From positions 52,205-116,204 of the forward strand of contig JBBQFC010000002.1 of assembly GCA_038321615.1 (NCBI GenBank): a DNA stretch of 64,000 bases, written 5' to 3'. This document shows, piece after piece, positions 26,301-35,522 of the stretch. The notes under the pieces were generated by a model. The model had not been told where the DNA came from and ran no database searches. It was given only the letters and a program-made list of their open reading frames with translations. Made by a program: the position numbers and the translations under genes. Every line of letters begins with the position of its first letter. Position 1 is the first letter of the stretch. Origin of the DNA: JBBQFC01 sp038321615 (GTDB lineage: Bacteria; Bacteroidota; Bacteroidia; Flavobacteriales_D; Cryomorphaceae).

Positions 26301-27701
26301 ATGGATCAATTTGATGTAATAATAATCGGCTCCGGACCCGGGGGCTATGTTTGTGCCATTCGCGCAGCTCAATTGGGGTTAAAAACCGCCATCATCGAAA
26401 AATACGATACCCTTGGCGGGACTTGTCTGAATGTGGGTTGTATCCCTTCGAAAGCCTTACTCGACAGCTCCGAGCACTACTTTAATGCGGTTCATAATTT
26501 CAAGGAACACGGAATTGATATAGATGCGCCGAAAGTAAATCTGGCGCAGATGATAAAGCGCAAAAACGAAGTAGTCGATGCCACCACAAAAGGAATCGAT
26601 TTCCTGATGAACAAGAATAAGATCACCGTATTCCACGGTATAGGATCGTTTGTAGATGCAAAGACCGTTGAGGTCAAATCGGCTGAAAAGACGGAGAAAA
26701 TCTCAGGGAAGAACATCGTGATTGCCACGGGTTCAAAACCCAATTATTTTCCTGGGATGGAGCCCGATAAGAAACGGATCATTACGAGTACGGAAGCCTT
26801 GGAGCTTAAAGAAGTGCCCAAGACCATGGTAATTGTGGGTGGGGGCGTAATCGGCTTGGAGCTAGGTAGCGTTTACGGAAGGCTCGGTAGTCAAATTACT
26901 GTTCTGGAATTTACAGAAGGCATTATTCCTATCATGGACAAAACGATGGGCAAGGAATTGCAGAAAGTGCTGAAAAAAGAAGGTTTTGTTTTCCACTTCA
27001 ATCATAAAGTTGAAAAAGTAGAAAACTCAGGTAAAGGCGTGAAAGTTACCGCCTTGGATAAGAACGGCAAAGAAGTGTCCTTCGAAGCCGATTATTGCCT
27101 GGTATCTGTAGGTCGGAAGCCTTATACCGACGGTTTGGCGATCGAAAACGCGGGATTGAGTACCGATGAGCGTGGCCGTGTTGAAACTGACGGCCATTTG
27201 CAAACGAAGGTGGCTGGTATTTATGCAATTGGCGATGTGGTAAAAGGAGCTATGCTTGCTCACAAAGCCGAAGAAGAAGGGGTGCTCGTTGCCGAAATTA
27301 TTGCAGGTCAGAAGCCCCACATCAATTACAACCTTATTCCCAACGTGGTTTACACATGGCCCGAAGTGGCAGGGGTAGGGCAAACCGAGGAAGAATTGAA
27401 AACAGCGGGAGTAAATTACAAATCGGGATCTTTCCCTATGCGAGCTTTGGGTCGCGCGCGCGCCAGCGGTGACACTTATGGACTTGTGAAAATTCTCGCC
27501 GATGCAGATACCGACGAAGTGCTAGGCGTGCACATCATTGGCGCCCGGGCAGCCGACTTGATAGCCGAAGCTGTAGTAGCCATGGAATTCCGCGCCAGCG
27601 CCGAAGATATAGCCCGCATGAGCCACGCTCATCCTACGTACGCCGAAGCGATGAAAGAAGCAGCTTTAGCGGCTACAGCCAACAGGGCTATGCATGTTTA
27701 G
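26301..27701 (+). CDS. lpdA: Dihydrolipoyl dehydrogenase (E3)
   Basis: 466 residues, a homodimeric FAD disulfide oxidoreductase that reoxidises lipoyl groups of pyruvate/2-oxoglutarate dehydrogenase and of the glycine cleavage system. FAD site 'IIGSGPGGYVCAIRAAQLG', redox-active disulfide in 'GGTCLNVGCIPSKALL', NAD site 'VIVGGGVIGLELGSVYGRLG', and the C-terminal His-Glu dyad in 'MSHAHPTYAEAMKEA'. All catalytic elements are present. It is a single gene after a 770-base gap. The P protein of the glycine cleavage system is elsewhere in the window (gcvP). Confidence 0.97.
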   Translation: MDQFDVIIIGSGPGGYVCAIRAAQLGLKTAIIEKYDTLGGTCLNVGCIPSKALLDSSEHYFNAVHNFKEHGIDIDAPKVNLAQMIKRKNEVVDATTKGIDFLMNKNKITVFHGIGSFVDAKTVEVKSAEKTEKISGKNIVIATGSKPNYFPGMEPDKKRIITSTEALELKEVPKTMVIVGGGVIGLELGSVYGRLGSQITVLEFTEGIIPIMDKTMGKELQKVLKKEGFVFHFNHKVEKVENSGKGVKVTALDKNGKEVSFEADYCLVSVGRKPYTDGLAIENAGLSTDERGRVETDGHLQTKVAGIYAIGDVVKGAMLAHKAEEEGVLVAEIIAGQKPHINYNLIPNVVYTWPEVAGVGQTEEELKTAGVNYKSGSFPMRALGRARASGDTYGLVKILADADTDEVLGVHIIGARAADLIAEAVVAMEFRASAEDIARMSHAHPTYAEAMKEAALAATANRAMHV

Positions 27702-27862
27702 GAGAAACCTGTGCGACTGTTGCTTATTCTTGTCGTCAGCTGTCGATGTGCAACCACCGGGTAATATCGGTAAATTAGGACAGTGACGCGTACAAAACTA
27801 AATTCCGTAAAACCCTTTTCCCATATATTGGTTAACAGATTAAGTCACCGACAATTATCCCA

Positions 27863-28885
27863 ATGAAGAAAAAAACAGGAATTCTCCTGATTAACCTCGG
27901 CACCCCCGACAGCCCCAAAGTGAGCGACGTACGCCGATACCTGAGCGAGTTTCTCAACGACCCACGGGTTATCGATATCCCGGCCATACTACGGGTCATT
28001 TTAGTCAACTTGATTATTGTGCCCTTCCGCGCTCCCAAATCGGCCAAAATCTACAAAGAGCTGTTTGAAAAATACCAAGGTCGCTCACCACTCTTGGTTT
28101 ATGGCGAAAGGCTCCGCCGACTTATTTCTGATCGCTTCGACTCCGAAGAAGTGACTGTTGAACTCGCCATGCGTTATGGCTCTCCCAGCCTCAACGACGT
28201 ATGCGCTCGTATGGAGAAAGACGGATACGACCAAATCATCGTCTTCCCATTATTCCCGCAATACGCTTCGGCAAGTACGGGCTCGGCATTGGAAAAAGCC
28301 ATGCGTCTGATTAAAGACTGGTATGTCATTCCTGAAATTAAAATCATAAGCCAGTATTATGATCATCCCGGCTATATCAATACCGTTGTAGAACGGGCCA
28401 AGCAATACCCCATAGCCGATTACGACCACGTGATTTTCTCCTACCACGGCCTACCTGTGCGCCAAGTTGACAAGGTGTACGAAGACCGCAATTGTGATGG
28501 CCATGCCTGCGAAAGTGAAATCAATGATCTAAACCGCTTTTGCTACAAAGCCACCTGTTTCGCCACCACGCGCCTGGTAGCGGAAAAACTGGGCTTGGCG
28601 GAAACCGATTACACGGTGTCATTCCAATCGAGGCTCGACAAAAAATGGCTCGAACCCTTTTCCGATAAGGTGGTGGAAGAATGGGGAAAAAAAGGAGCCA
28701 AGAAACTCCTGATTTTCAGCCCGGCATTTATAGCCGATTGTCTCGAAACGACCATTGAAATTGGCACAGAATACCAGGAAATATTCGAAGAGCACGGTGG
28801 CCACGAAGTGCAATTGGTCGAAAGTCTGAACGATCACCCCCTTTGGGTGGATACGTGTGTAGATTTGATCTCCACAAGGATTTAA
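27863..28885 (+). CDS. hemH: Ferrochelatase
   Basis: 340 residues. Inserts Fe(II) into protoporphyrin (or coproporphyrin) in the last part of heme synthesis. Start 'TGILLINLGTPDSPKVSDVR', the metal-site His195 in 'IFSYHGLPVRQ' and the conserved acidic helix 'ADCLETTIEIGTEYQ'. A four-cysteine insert is present at Cys211, Cys216, Cys227 and Cys232 ('RNCDGHACESEI', 'RFCYKATCF'), as in the subset of bacterial ferrochelatases known or proposed to bind a [2Fe-2S] cluster. The next gene, pabB, begins 21 bases later. Confidence 0.95.
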   Translation: MKKKTGILLINLGTPDSPKVSDVRRYLSEFLNDPRVIDIPAILRVILVNLIIVPFRAPKSAKIYKELFEKYQGRSPLLVYGERLRRLISDRFDSEEVTVELAMRYGSPSLNDVCARMEKDGYDQIIVFPLFPQYASASTGSALEKAMRLIKDWYVIPEIKIISQYYDHPGYINTVVERAKQYPIADYDHVIFSYHGLPVRQVDKVYEDRNCDGHACESEINDLNRFCYKATCFATTRLVAEKLGLAETDYTVSFQSRLDKKWLEPFSDKVVEEWGKKGAKKLLIFSPAFIADCLETTIEIGTEYQEIFEEHGGHEVQLVESLNDHPLWVDTCVDLISTRI

Positions 28886-28906
28886 GTCAAATCGTACATT
28901 TATCGT

Positions 28907-30190
28907 ATGAATTTCCAAATCTCCTTCAAGCTTAGTCCTACTATCGCCTTTCGGCAAATGGCGGCATGGGCAGAACGGGAAACCTATTTTGCGTTCTATG
29001 TAACAGCTATCGATCAGTTTGAAGGGGGAATTGGCGCTTTGGAAATCTGTGAAATCGAGCATTCTGAAGGAGCTTTTGAGACCTTGCAGGCTTTTCAAAC
29101 CCAACACAGTCGTGAAATTTGCGGCTATTTGGGCTATGACCTGAAAAATGATCTGGAAGCACTCGAAAGTCGCAATAAGGACTTAATCGATTTTCCGGAA
29201 GCTCTGTTTTTTGCTCCACGTTTTTGGGTCAAGTTTGAAAAGGGTGAAATGCTGCTACGAGGCGATGACACAGAGACGCTGAATAAAATCAAAAAGGAAT
29301 GGATCGATGTTTCTTTACCAGAGACCCATTCACAGGGATTTGGACTCAGGCCCGATTTAGCCAAGGCGGATTATCTCCGGGCTGTCCAAAAGTTGAAAGG
29401 TCACCTTCATCGCGGCGACATTTACGAAGTGAACTATTGCATTCCTTTTCGGGGACAGGCACCATCATTCGACCCTTTAAATTCCTTCATGAGGCTTCAA
29501 GAAATCACCGAAGCCCCCTTTTCGGTGTTTGTAAAACTTGATCACCGCTACATTCTTTCGGCTTCGCCGGAGCGGTTTTTAAAGAAATCGGGCGATAAAT
29601 TGATCTCGCAGCCCATTAAAGGTACGCGGAGACGAGGCGGCGATAAGGTTCTCGATTTGTACGAGGCGCAACAACTTCTCGACGATCAGAAAGAGCGCTC
29701 TGAAAATGTGATGATCGTTGATCTCGTCCGAAACGATCTTTCGCGCGTAGCACGGCGCAACTCGGTGATCGTAGACCGGCTTTTCGAAATTCAAAGTTTC
29801 AAAACGGTGCACCACCTGGTGAGCACCATTTCTTGTCGGATTGACGATCGCTTCAACGCTTGGGACGGAATTAAGGCCTGTTTTCCAATGGGTTCGATGA
29901 CCGGAGCCCCCAAAATCCGTGCAATGCAATTGATCGAAGAAGCCGAAAATTTTAAGCGCGGGCCCTATTCTGGAGCGTTCGGTTGGATGGGTGCTTCGGG
30001 CGATTTTGATTTCAACGTTTTAATTCGAACGCTATTTTACGATAGTCGAACTGGCGAAATAGCTATGGCCGTTGGAAGTGCTATCACCTTGGGCTCCGAT
30101 CCCGAAAAAGAATACGCAGAGTGCCTACTCAAGGCGGAGGCTCTGTTGCAAACCCTTCAACAGTCTGCAAGCCATGTCGCGGCTCAATGA
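28907..30190 (+). CDS. pabB: Aminodeoxychorismate synthase component I
   Basis: 427 residues of the chorismate-utilising family. It converts chorismate plus ammonia to 4-amino-4-deoxychorismate for folate. The decisive motif is 'SQPIKGTRRRG': the Lys in PIKGT is the PabB nucleophile, whereas TrpE has PIAGT. Others: 'GDIYEVNYCIPF', 'VDLVRNDLSRVAR', 'FPMGSMTGAPKIRAM' and 'GPYSGAFGWM'. The N-terminal domain is short, as in many Bacteroidota PabB proteins. The glutaminase subunit is not adjacent. The stop overlaps the tilS start by 17 bases. Confidence 0.92.
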   Translation: MNFQISFKLSPTIAFRQMAAWAERETYFAFYVTAIDQFEGGIGALEICEIEHSEGAFETLQAFQTQHSREICGYLGYDLKNDLEALESRNKDLIDFPEALFFAPRFWVKFEKGEMLLRGDDTETLNKIKKEWIDVSLPETHSQGFGLRPDLAKADYLRAVQKLKGHLHRGDIYEVNYCIPFRGQAPSFDPLNSFMRLQEITEAPFSVFVKLDHRYILSASPERFLKKSGDKLISQPIKGTRRRGGDKVLDLYEAQQLLDDQKERSENVMIVDLVRNDLSRVARRNSVIVDRLFEIQSFKTVHHLVSTISCRIDDRFNAWDGIKACFPMGSMTGAPKIRAMQLIEEAENFKRGPYSGAFGWMGASGDFDFNVLIRTLFYDSRTGEIAMAVGSAITLGSDPEKEYAECLLKAEALLQTLQQSASHVAAQ

Positions 30191-31514
30191 TCTCTTCGGC
30201 CGCGAGATAAAGAGACTCGCCGACGTTCAATCGGCTAAGTATTTAATTGCCGTGAGCGGCGGAATCGATTCTATGACCCTGCTTGCTTTAGCTCAGAAAG
30301 CTGGTTTGAACCTTGGCGTGGCCCACGTTAACTACGGTTTGCGCGGCGCAGCGAGCGACGGTGATGAGGCTTTGGTGCGCGGGGCTTGCGAGTCGATGGG
30401 TGTTGCGGTGCATGTAAAGAAATTAAATTTTCGAGAAGAATTCCCTGAAGCCAATATTCAGCAGAAGGCGCGGCATTTGCGCTATGCCTGGTTTGAGGAG
30501 CTTCAACGATCGGAAGGGTACAACTATTTGCTCACCGCTCATCATTTGGAAGATCGGGTGGAGACTTTTTTTATCAATTTGTTGCGCAGCGCCGGTGCGA
30601 AAGGCTTAAAGTCTATTCCCGATAAGAACGGATGGATCTTGCGTCCACTTATCGGAGCAACCAAAGCCGAAATCATGGCTTATGCGCATCAGGAAGGTTT
30701 GAAATGGCGGGAAGATCAGTCGAATGAAGGCGATGATTACCTCCGCAACCGCATTCGCCACCACCTTCTGCCCATGCTTTCCACCTTGCAACCCGATGCT
30801 ATGGCCGCCGTACAGCGATCCATGGCTCATTTGGCCGAAGGCGATGCTTTTTTCGAACGGGAGGTGGATGAATTACTTGAAAAATCAACGAGCGATGGTG
30901 GCTTTTTTCTTTCTTTCCAAAAGGTAGATGAGCTTGTAAAGCGCGAACCGATTTGGTTTTATCTTTTACAAAGACTGGGTTTCAATCCTGCGGATACAAC
31001 GCAGATTGCCGATTTACTTCAAAGTCAGGTAGGTCGATACATTCAGGGATCTATCCATTGGGCCATTCGGGAGCGCAAAGGAATTTTATTCAGTTCAAAG
31101 GGCGCCCTTGATTCAGTACAGATCGAGATAAATGGCGATCTTGGTAGAGTGCTTGCACCGGTGGAATTGTCTTGGAGTTTAGAAGCTTTTAACCATTCTC
31201 AGAAGGCCGTTTTTTACCCAAATGAAGTGTGGCTGGATCCCGAAAAGGTAAAGTTTCCCCTCCTGTTTCGCGCTTGGCGTGCGGGCGATCGTATTCATCC
31301 GGTCGGGATGAAAGGAAGCAAAAAAGTGAGCGATCTTCTCACCGATGCCAAAGTGGCTCACGCAGAGCGGCAAAGTGTTTGCGTGCTCGAGAGCGAAGGA
31401 GTCATTGTTTGGTTGGCTGGCCATCGCGTTGATCGCCGTTATATTTGTCAACCCGAACAAAAAGTGGGCTACCGATTTTTAATTAGTCCTAAATCGAATA
31501 CGCGGAGCGAATGA
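30174..31514 (+). CDS. tilS: tRNA(Ile)-lysidine synthetase
   Basis: 446 residues from the ATG at 30174 ('MSRLNDLFGREIKRLAD'); 34 upstream codons in the open frame lie inside pabB and are rejected. TilS attaches lysine to C34 of tRNA-Ile(CAU), using ATP, so that it reads AUA. The PP-loop 'AVSGGIDSMTLLALA' has Ser28-Gly-Gly-Ile-Asp-Ser33; 'HVNYGLRGAASDGDEALVR' and 'LTAHHLEDRVETFFINLLR' follow. The C-terminal tRNA-binding domain has 'FRAWRAGDRIHPVGMKGSKK'. It overlaps the pabB end by 17 bases and the transporter start by 4. Confidence 0.95.
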   Translation: MSRLNDLFGREIKRLADVQSAKYLIAVSGGIDSMTLLALAQKAGLNLGVAHVNYGLRGAASDGDEALVRGACESMGVAVHVKKLNFREEFPEANIQQKARHLRYAWFEELQRSEGYNYLLTAHHLEDRVETFFINLLRSAGAKGLKSIPDKNGWILRPLIGATKAEIMAYAHQEGLKWREDQSNEGDDYLRNRIRHHLLPMLSTLQPDAMAAVQRSMAHLAEGDAFFEREVDELLEKSTSDGGFFLSFQKVDELVKREPIWFYLLQRLGFNPADTTQIADLLQSQVGRYIQGSIHWAIRERKGILFSSKGALDSVQIEINGDLGRVLAPVELSWSLEAFNHSQKAVFYPNEVWLDPEKVKFPLLFRAWRAGDRIHPVGMKGSKKVSDLLTDAKVAHAERQSVCVLESEGVIVWLAGHRVDRRYICQPEQKVGYRFLISPKSNTRSE

Positions 31515-32230
31515 CCGAAGGGATGACAAACGTAAATGGGCTAGCTACGAGCGGGCCATTGCCAAAGGGCGCACTCTTGCTTTACATGGCGCTGGCCACC
31601 TTATTCGTCACAGCGCTCATCACTTGTAATCTCATTGCCAATAAATTCATTGAAGTCGATTTGGGATTCAAAATTTTCGTGATCTCGGCAGGAGTATTGC
31701 CCTATCCCATCACCTTTTTAATCACCGATGTGCTTTCTGAAATCTATGGCCGCCGCCGCACAAATCACGTGGTTTATTTTGGGTTTTTGGCATCGCTCTT
31801 TGTGCTGCTTATCCTTTATTTGGGATCTCTTTTCCCGGCCACCCCTAATTCTCCGGTAGATGGAGAAACGTATAATGCCGTATTTAAAAACACCTGGCGC
31901 ATCATTCTTTCGAGCATGGTGGCTTACTTACTGGCACAATTGGTCGATGTACGGCTTTTCCATTTCTGGAAAGGACTTACAAACGGTCGTCATCTTTGGC
32001 TTCGCAACAATGCATCTACAATCGTATCGCAATTGGTCGATACTACCTTGGTAGTGATGGTTCTCTTCGTTGGCCAGCTTAGTTGGAGTACCATGGGCGT
32101 CTATATCTGGGATGGTTGGCTTTTCAAGCTAATTTGCGCATTGGTCGATACTATCTTTATTTACGCAATCGTTGGTATCATTCAGAAGCGTTTTGGTCTA
32201 CGCGCAGGGGAAGAACTACCCGATTTTTGA
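31511..32230 (+). CDS. yhhQ: Queuosine precursor transporter (YhhQ/VUT family)
   Basis: 239 residues with about six hydrophobic helices of the ECF-like vitamin-uptake family DUF165. The fingerprint 'ITFLITDVLSEIYGRRRTN' marks YhhQ-type importers of queuosine precursors such as preQ0/preQ1. Later helices include 'ASTIVSQLVDTTLVVMVLFV' and 'LVDTIFIYAIVGI'. It starts inside the tilS stop (ATGA), forming a pabB-tilS-yhhQ operon in which two of three products serve tRNA anticodon modification. Confidence 0.9.
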   Translation: MTEGMTNVNGLATSGPLPKGALLLYMALATLFVTALITCNLIANKFIEVDLGFKIFVISAGVLPYPITFLITDVLSEIYGRRRTNHVVYFGFLASLFVLLILYLGSLFPATPNSPVDGETYNAVFKNTWRIILSSMVAYLLAQLVDVRLFHFWKGLTNGRHLWLRNNASTIVSQLVDTTLVVMVLFVGQLSWSTMGVYIWDGWLFKLICALVDTIFIYAIVGIIQKRFGLRAGEELPDF

Positions 32231-32283
32231 TTGAGATTGCAATAATTGGCTTTCGATTTCAAGCCTTCGCATTTGAATTTGCG

Positions 32284-32291
32284 TAGTTTTG
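32284..32291 (+). promoter_or_regulatory. Candidate -7 element TAGTTTTG before dsbD
   Basis: TAGTTTTG matches TAnnTTTG exactly and lies 24 bases before the ATG at 32316. This argues that the open frame upstream of 32316, beginning with a TTG at 32289 inside the element, is not translated. Confidence 0.45.
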
Positions 32292-32315
32292 ACAATTAAT
32301 TCTTCAGCAATCTTC

Positions 32316-34781
32316 ATGGCTCATTTTCGAAGGTTTATCCTTTCGCTCATCGCTCTATTTTACGGTTCTGCCCCCATCCAATCGCAGATTTACGATCCGG
32401 TAAGCTGGTCGTACCAAGTCGAAGAAATTTCAGCTTCCGAAGTTGAACTTCAATTTATTGCAACCATCGAAGCGGATTGGCATATCTATTCGCTGACACT
32501 TTCTAGCAACGAAGGCCCACTGCCCACCTCGTTTAAGTTCAATGAGAGCGCTGCTTACAAGTTGCTTGGCAGCATGAAGGAAGGCAAACCAAAATCGGCT
32601 TATGATCCAAACTTTTTGATGGATCTCACCTATTTTGAAAAGATGGCAGTATTTAAGCAACGTGTTTCCCGAAAGGTGGCCGAAGCTTTTGATGTTACTG
32701 GTGAGTTGACCTTCATGGTGTGCAACGAAGAAATGTGCCTGCCACCCGATTATAAAGATTTCAAATTTCAACTCAAGCCGGGAAAAGCTGCGCCAACTGA
32801 GCAGAAAGCTAAATCGCCCGAAAAGGCGGCAAATGCAGAGACCCAAAATAATGCTGGATTTCAACCGGCTTCTAGCTTGGTTAATTTGGGTGAATCGCAG
32901 ATCTACATCCCAGTAACATGGAGTTTTCGCATAAGTGATGAAACCGATAGTACGGCTTTTGTAGTGGCCGAAGCTGCTATTGAAGAAGGGTGGCATCTCT
33001 ATTCATCGACCTTCGAACCGGGGATCGGTCCCGAGCCAACCCAATTCGAGTTTGCAGGCGTTGACTCCATTTTCGGTCTAAAAGGTGAGCTAGAATATCC
33101 TGAACCGAAAACGCTCTTCGATCCCAATTTTGAAATGGAGCTTCCTTTTTATGAAGGCAAAGTGGCGTTCCGCCAAAAGATCATCAAGAAATCGAAGGCT
33201 GACTTTGAAGTGCGCGGTTTTGTGCGCTTTATGAGTTGCGACGACACTAAATGCACCATTCCTGAAAATGTAGATTTTGCTTTCCAGCTCAAAGGAAATC
33301 CCACTTATGCCCCGAGCGATGAACTCAAGAAAACCGAATCGGAAGAAGAGCGGAGCTATTGGGGAATTTTTATTGTTGCCTTTTTGAGCGGTTTTGTGGC
33401 TTTACTAACGCCTTGCGTATTCCCAATGATACCTATGACGGTGAGCTTCTTTACGAAGCAGAGCAAGACGCGGGCGGCAGGCATTCGAAACGCCATCATT
33501 TATGGGATTTCGATCATCGTAATATACGTCGTACTCGGAGTGGTGGTCACGGCCATTTTTGGAGCTTCTGTGCTTTCAGAGCTCTCTACCGATCCTTGGT
33601 TCAACCTGGCTTTCTTTGTATTGCTGGTGGTTTTTGCAATTTCCTTTTTAGGTGCTTTCGAAATTACCCTTCCCAGCTCCTGGATTAATAAGGCTGATCG
33701 CCAAGCAGATCGCGGCGGCTTGATTGGCATCTTCTTCATGGCTTTTACCTTGGCCTTGGTTTCATTTTCGTGCACAGGTCCTATTGTTGGGAGCCTAATT
33801 GTGGAAGCGGCCAGCAAAGGCGGTCTGGCGCCGGTAATCGGAATGTTTGGATTTTCCTTGGCCATCGCCTTACCTTTTGCGCTTTTTGCCGCCTTTCCCG
33901 GATGGATGAATAGTTTGCCCCAAAGTGGGGGTTGGCTCAACAGTGTGAAGGTATTTCTCGGTTTTCTGGAATTGGCTTTCGCCTTCAAATTTCTAAGCAA
34001 TGCCGACATGGTGCTCCAATGGCATTTGCTGGAGCGCGAAGTATTCCTGGCTATTTGGATCGCTATTTTCGGTGGGTTGGCACTTTATTTCTTCGGGAAA
34101 ATAAAGCTGCCGCATGACAGCGAATTGAAGCATATTGGTGTCGGTCGCCTGTTTATGGCCTTGCTGGTCACTACTTTTACTGTTTATTTAATTCCTGGGC
34201 TTTGGGGAGCACCTCTCAAGCTCATTTCGGCTTTTCCGCCCCCGTTACAGTACAGCGAGAGCCCGATGGGCGTGGGCTTCATTGGCGATGGAGGTGCTAT
34301 TTCGGAACACGGCAAGGAACAACATCTCGGCCCGCAGGGTATTTATGTGTATCACGATTATGAAAAAGGAATGGCTGCTGCGAAAAAATCGGGCAAGCCC
34401 GCTATGCTTGATTTTACAGGCTGGGCATGTGTAAATTGCCGTAAAATGGAGCAACAAGTCTGGTCTGACCCGGAGATACGACGAAAGCTTAGTGAAGATG
34501 TAATACTGATTTCGCTTTATGTCGACGAAAAAATTCTACTGCCAAAAGATGAGCAAATCACCATCGAGCTTCCGGGTGGACGAAAACGCAAAATGAAATA
34601 CACCGGCGATAAATGGGCGGCCATGCAGGAGATAAAATACCGGATAAACGCACAGCCCTATTACGTGCTGCTCGATCATGATGAAGAAAAGCTAATTGAA
34701 GCCGCCAATTATCAGGATTACGGCAAAGTGGAACTTTTTGACGATTGGCTGCGCCGCGGCTTAAAGAAGTTTGGGAAGTAG
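32316..34781 (+). CDS. dsbD: Thiol:disulfide interchange protein DsbD with duplicated N-terminal domain
   Basis: 821 residues from the ATG at 32316. A signal peptide is followed by two tandem DsbD-alpha-like domains, each with a redox CxxxxC: 'MVCNEEMCLPP' in the first and 'MSCDDTKCTIP' in the second. They are joined by a Lys/Ala/Glu-rich linker. Next come about eight membrane helices with the conserved cysteines of 'LLTPCVFPMIPMTVSFF' and 'SFSCTGPIVGSLI'. A C-terminal thioredoxin domain has Cys705-Val-Asn-Cys708. DsbD carries electrons from cytoplasmic thioredoxin to periplasmic proteins. Canonical DsbD has one alpha domain, so the duplication is notable. Confidence 0.92.
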   Translation: MAHFRRFILSLIALFYGSAPIQSQIYDPVSWSYQVEEISASEVELQFIATIEADWHIYSLTLSSNEGPLPTSFKFNESAAYKLLGSMKEGKPKSAYDPNFLMDLTYFEKMAVFKQRVSRKVAEAFDVTGELTFMVCNEEMCLPPDYKDFKFQLKPGKAAPTEQKAKSPEKAANAETQNNAGFQPASSLVNLGESQIYIPVTWSFRISDETDSTAFVVAEAAIEEGWHLYSSTFEPGIGPEPTQFEFAGVDSIFGLKGELEYPEPKTLFDPNFEMELPFYEGKVAFRQKIIKKSKADFEVRGFVRFMSCDDTKCTIPENVDFAFQLKGNPTYAPSDELKKTESEEERSYWGIFIVAFLSGFVALLTPCVFPMIPMTVSFFTKQSKTRAAGIRNAIIYGISIIVIYVVLGVVVTAIFGASVLSELSTDPWFNLAFFVLLVVFAISFLGAFEITLPSSWINKADRQADRGGLIGIFFMAFTLALVSFSCTGPIVGSLIVEAASKGGLAPVIGMFGFSLAIALPFALFAAFPGWMNSLPQSGGWLNSVKVFLGFLELAFAFKFLSNADMVLQWHLLEREVFLAIWIAIFGGLALYFFGKIKLPHDSELKHIGVGRLFMALLVTTFTVYLIPGLWGAPLKLISAFPPPLQYSESPMGVGFIGDGGAISEHGKEQHLGPQGIYVYHDYEKGMAAAKKSGKPAMLDFTGWACVNCRKMEQQVWSDPEIRRKLSEDVILISLYVDEKILLPKDEQITIELPGGRKRKMKYTGDKWAAMQEIKYRINAQPYYVLLDHDEEKLIEAANYQDYGKVELFDDWLRRGLKKFGK

Positions 34782-34835
34782 GTATTCGTTCCTTGGGCAT
34801 ATTTCGGCTACCTTTCGCCAAAAATCAACTCCTAC

Positions 34836-35516
34836 ATGCGCATTTTAGTCGTAGAAGACGAACCCAAAGTTTCTGGCTTTTTGAGACAAGGCCTGGAAGA
34901 AAACGGCTATGAAGTCGAAGTGGCCTTCGATGGGGAAATGGGTTTGCGGCTGGCTACCCAATCGGATGTAGATCTGGTCTTACTCGATTTGATCATTCCC
35001 TATATGAATGGGCGCGAACTTTGCAAGCGAATCAAAGAAGCCAAGCCTCAATTGCCCGTAATTATGGTCACCGCGCTCGGTACCACCGAAGATAAACTTA
35101 CCGGATTTGATAGTGGAGCCGACGATTACGTTGTAAAACCATTCGAATTTAAGGAGCTGCTGGCTAGAATTCATGTGTGGTTGAAGCGTTCGAATACCCA
35201 AACTCAGGGACATAGCCGGTTGAAATTTGCTGATTTGGAGCTCGATCTCGATCGAAAGTTGGCGCACCGTGGAGGAAAAGAAATTGAACTCACTGCGAAA
35301 GAATTTGGGCTCCTGGAGTATTTCATCCGCAACAAGGAAAAAGTTGTTTCAAGGGCAGCAATTGCCGAAGCTGTATGGGAAATAACATTTGATACGGGTA
35401 CAAATGTGGTAGACGTTTATGTAAATATTCTGCGAAAGAAGATAGACCGCGACCACGAGTTGAAGCTAATTCGAACGCGTATTGGAATGGGCTACGTGTT
35501 AAGCGAGAGCAATTAA
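34836..35516 (+). CDS. OmpR-family response regulator
   Basis: 226 residues. Receiver domain at 1-115 with the acidic pocket 'VVEDEPKV', phospho-acceptor Asp51 ('VLLDLIIPYMNG'), Thr in 'MVTALGTTED' and Lys101 ('DYVVKPFEFKELL'). A winged-helix DNA-binding domain follows at about 130-225 ('LTAKEFGLLEYFIRNKEKVV', 'VDVYVNILRKKID'). Intact throughout. Six bases separate it from its histidine kinase. A weak -7 element (TACCTTTC at 34809-34816) precedes it. The signal is unknown; the receiver resembles CusR/RprY-type regulators only in general form. Confidence 0.94.
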   Translation: MRILVVEDEPKVSGFLRQGLEENGYEVEVAFDGEMGLRLATQSDVDLVLLDLIIPYMNGRELCKRIKEAKPQLPVIMVTALGTTEDKLTGFDSGADDYVVKPFEFKELLARIHVWLKRSNTQTQGHSRLKFADLELDLDRKLAHRGGKEIELTAKEFGLLEYFIRNKEKVVSRAAIAEAVWEITFDTGTNVVDVYVNILRKKIDRDHELKLIRTRIGMGYVLSESN

Positions 35517-35522
35517 CGGCTT

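Noticed and set aside
33500..34009. 169-codon minus-strand open frame inside dsbD
   Set aside because: It lies antisense to conserved membrane helices of dsbD and shows only low-complexity Lys/Pro content, as expected for a shadow frame.
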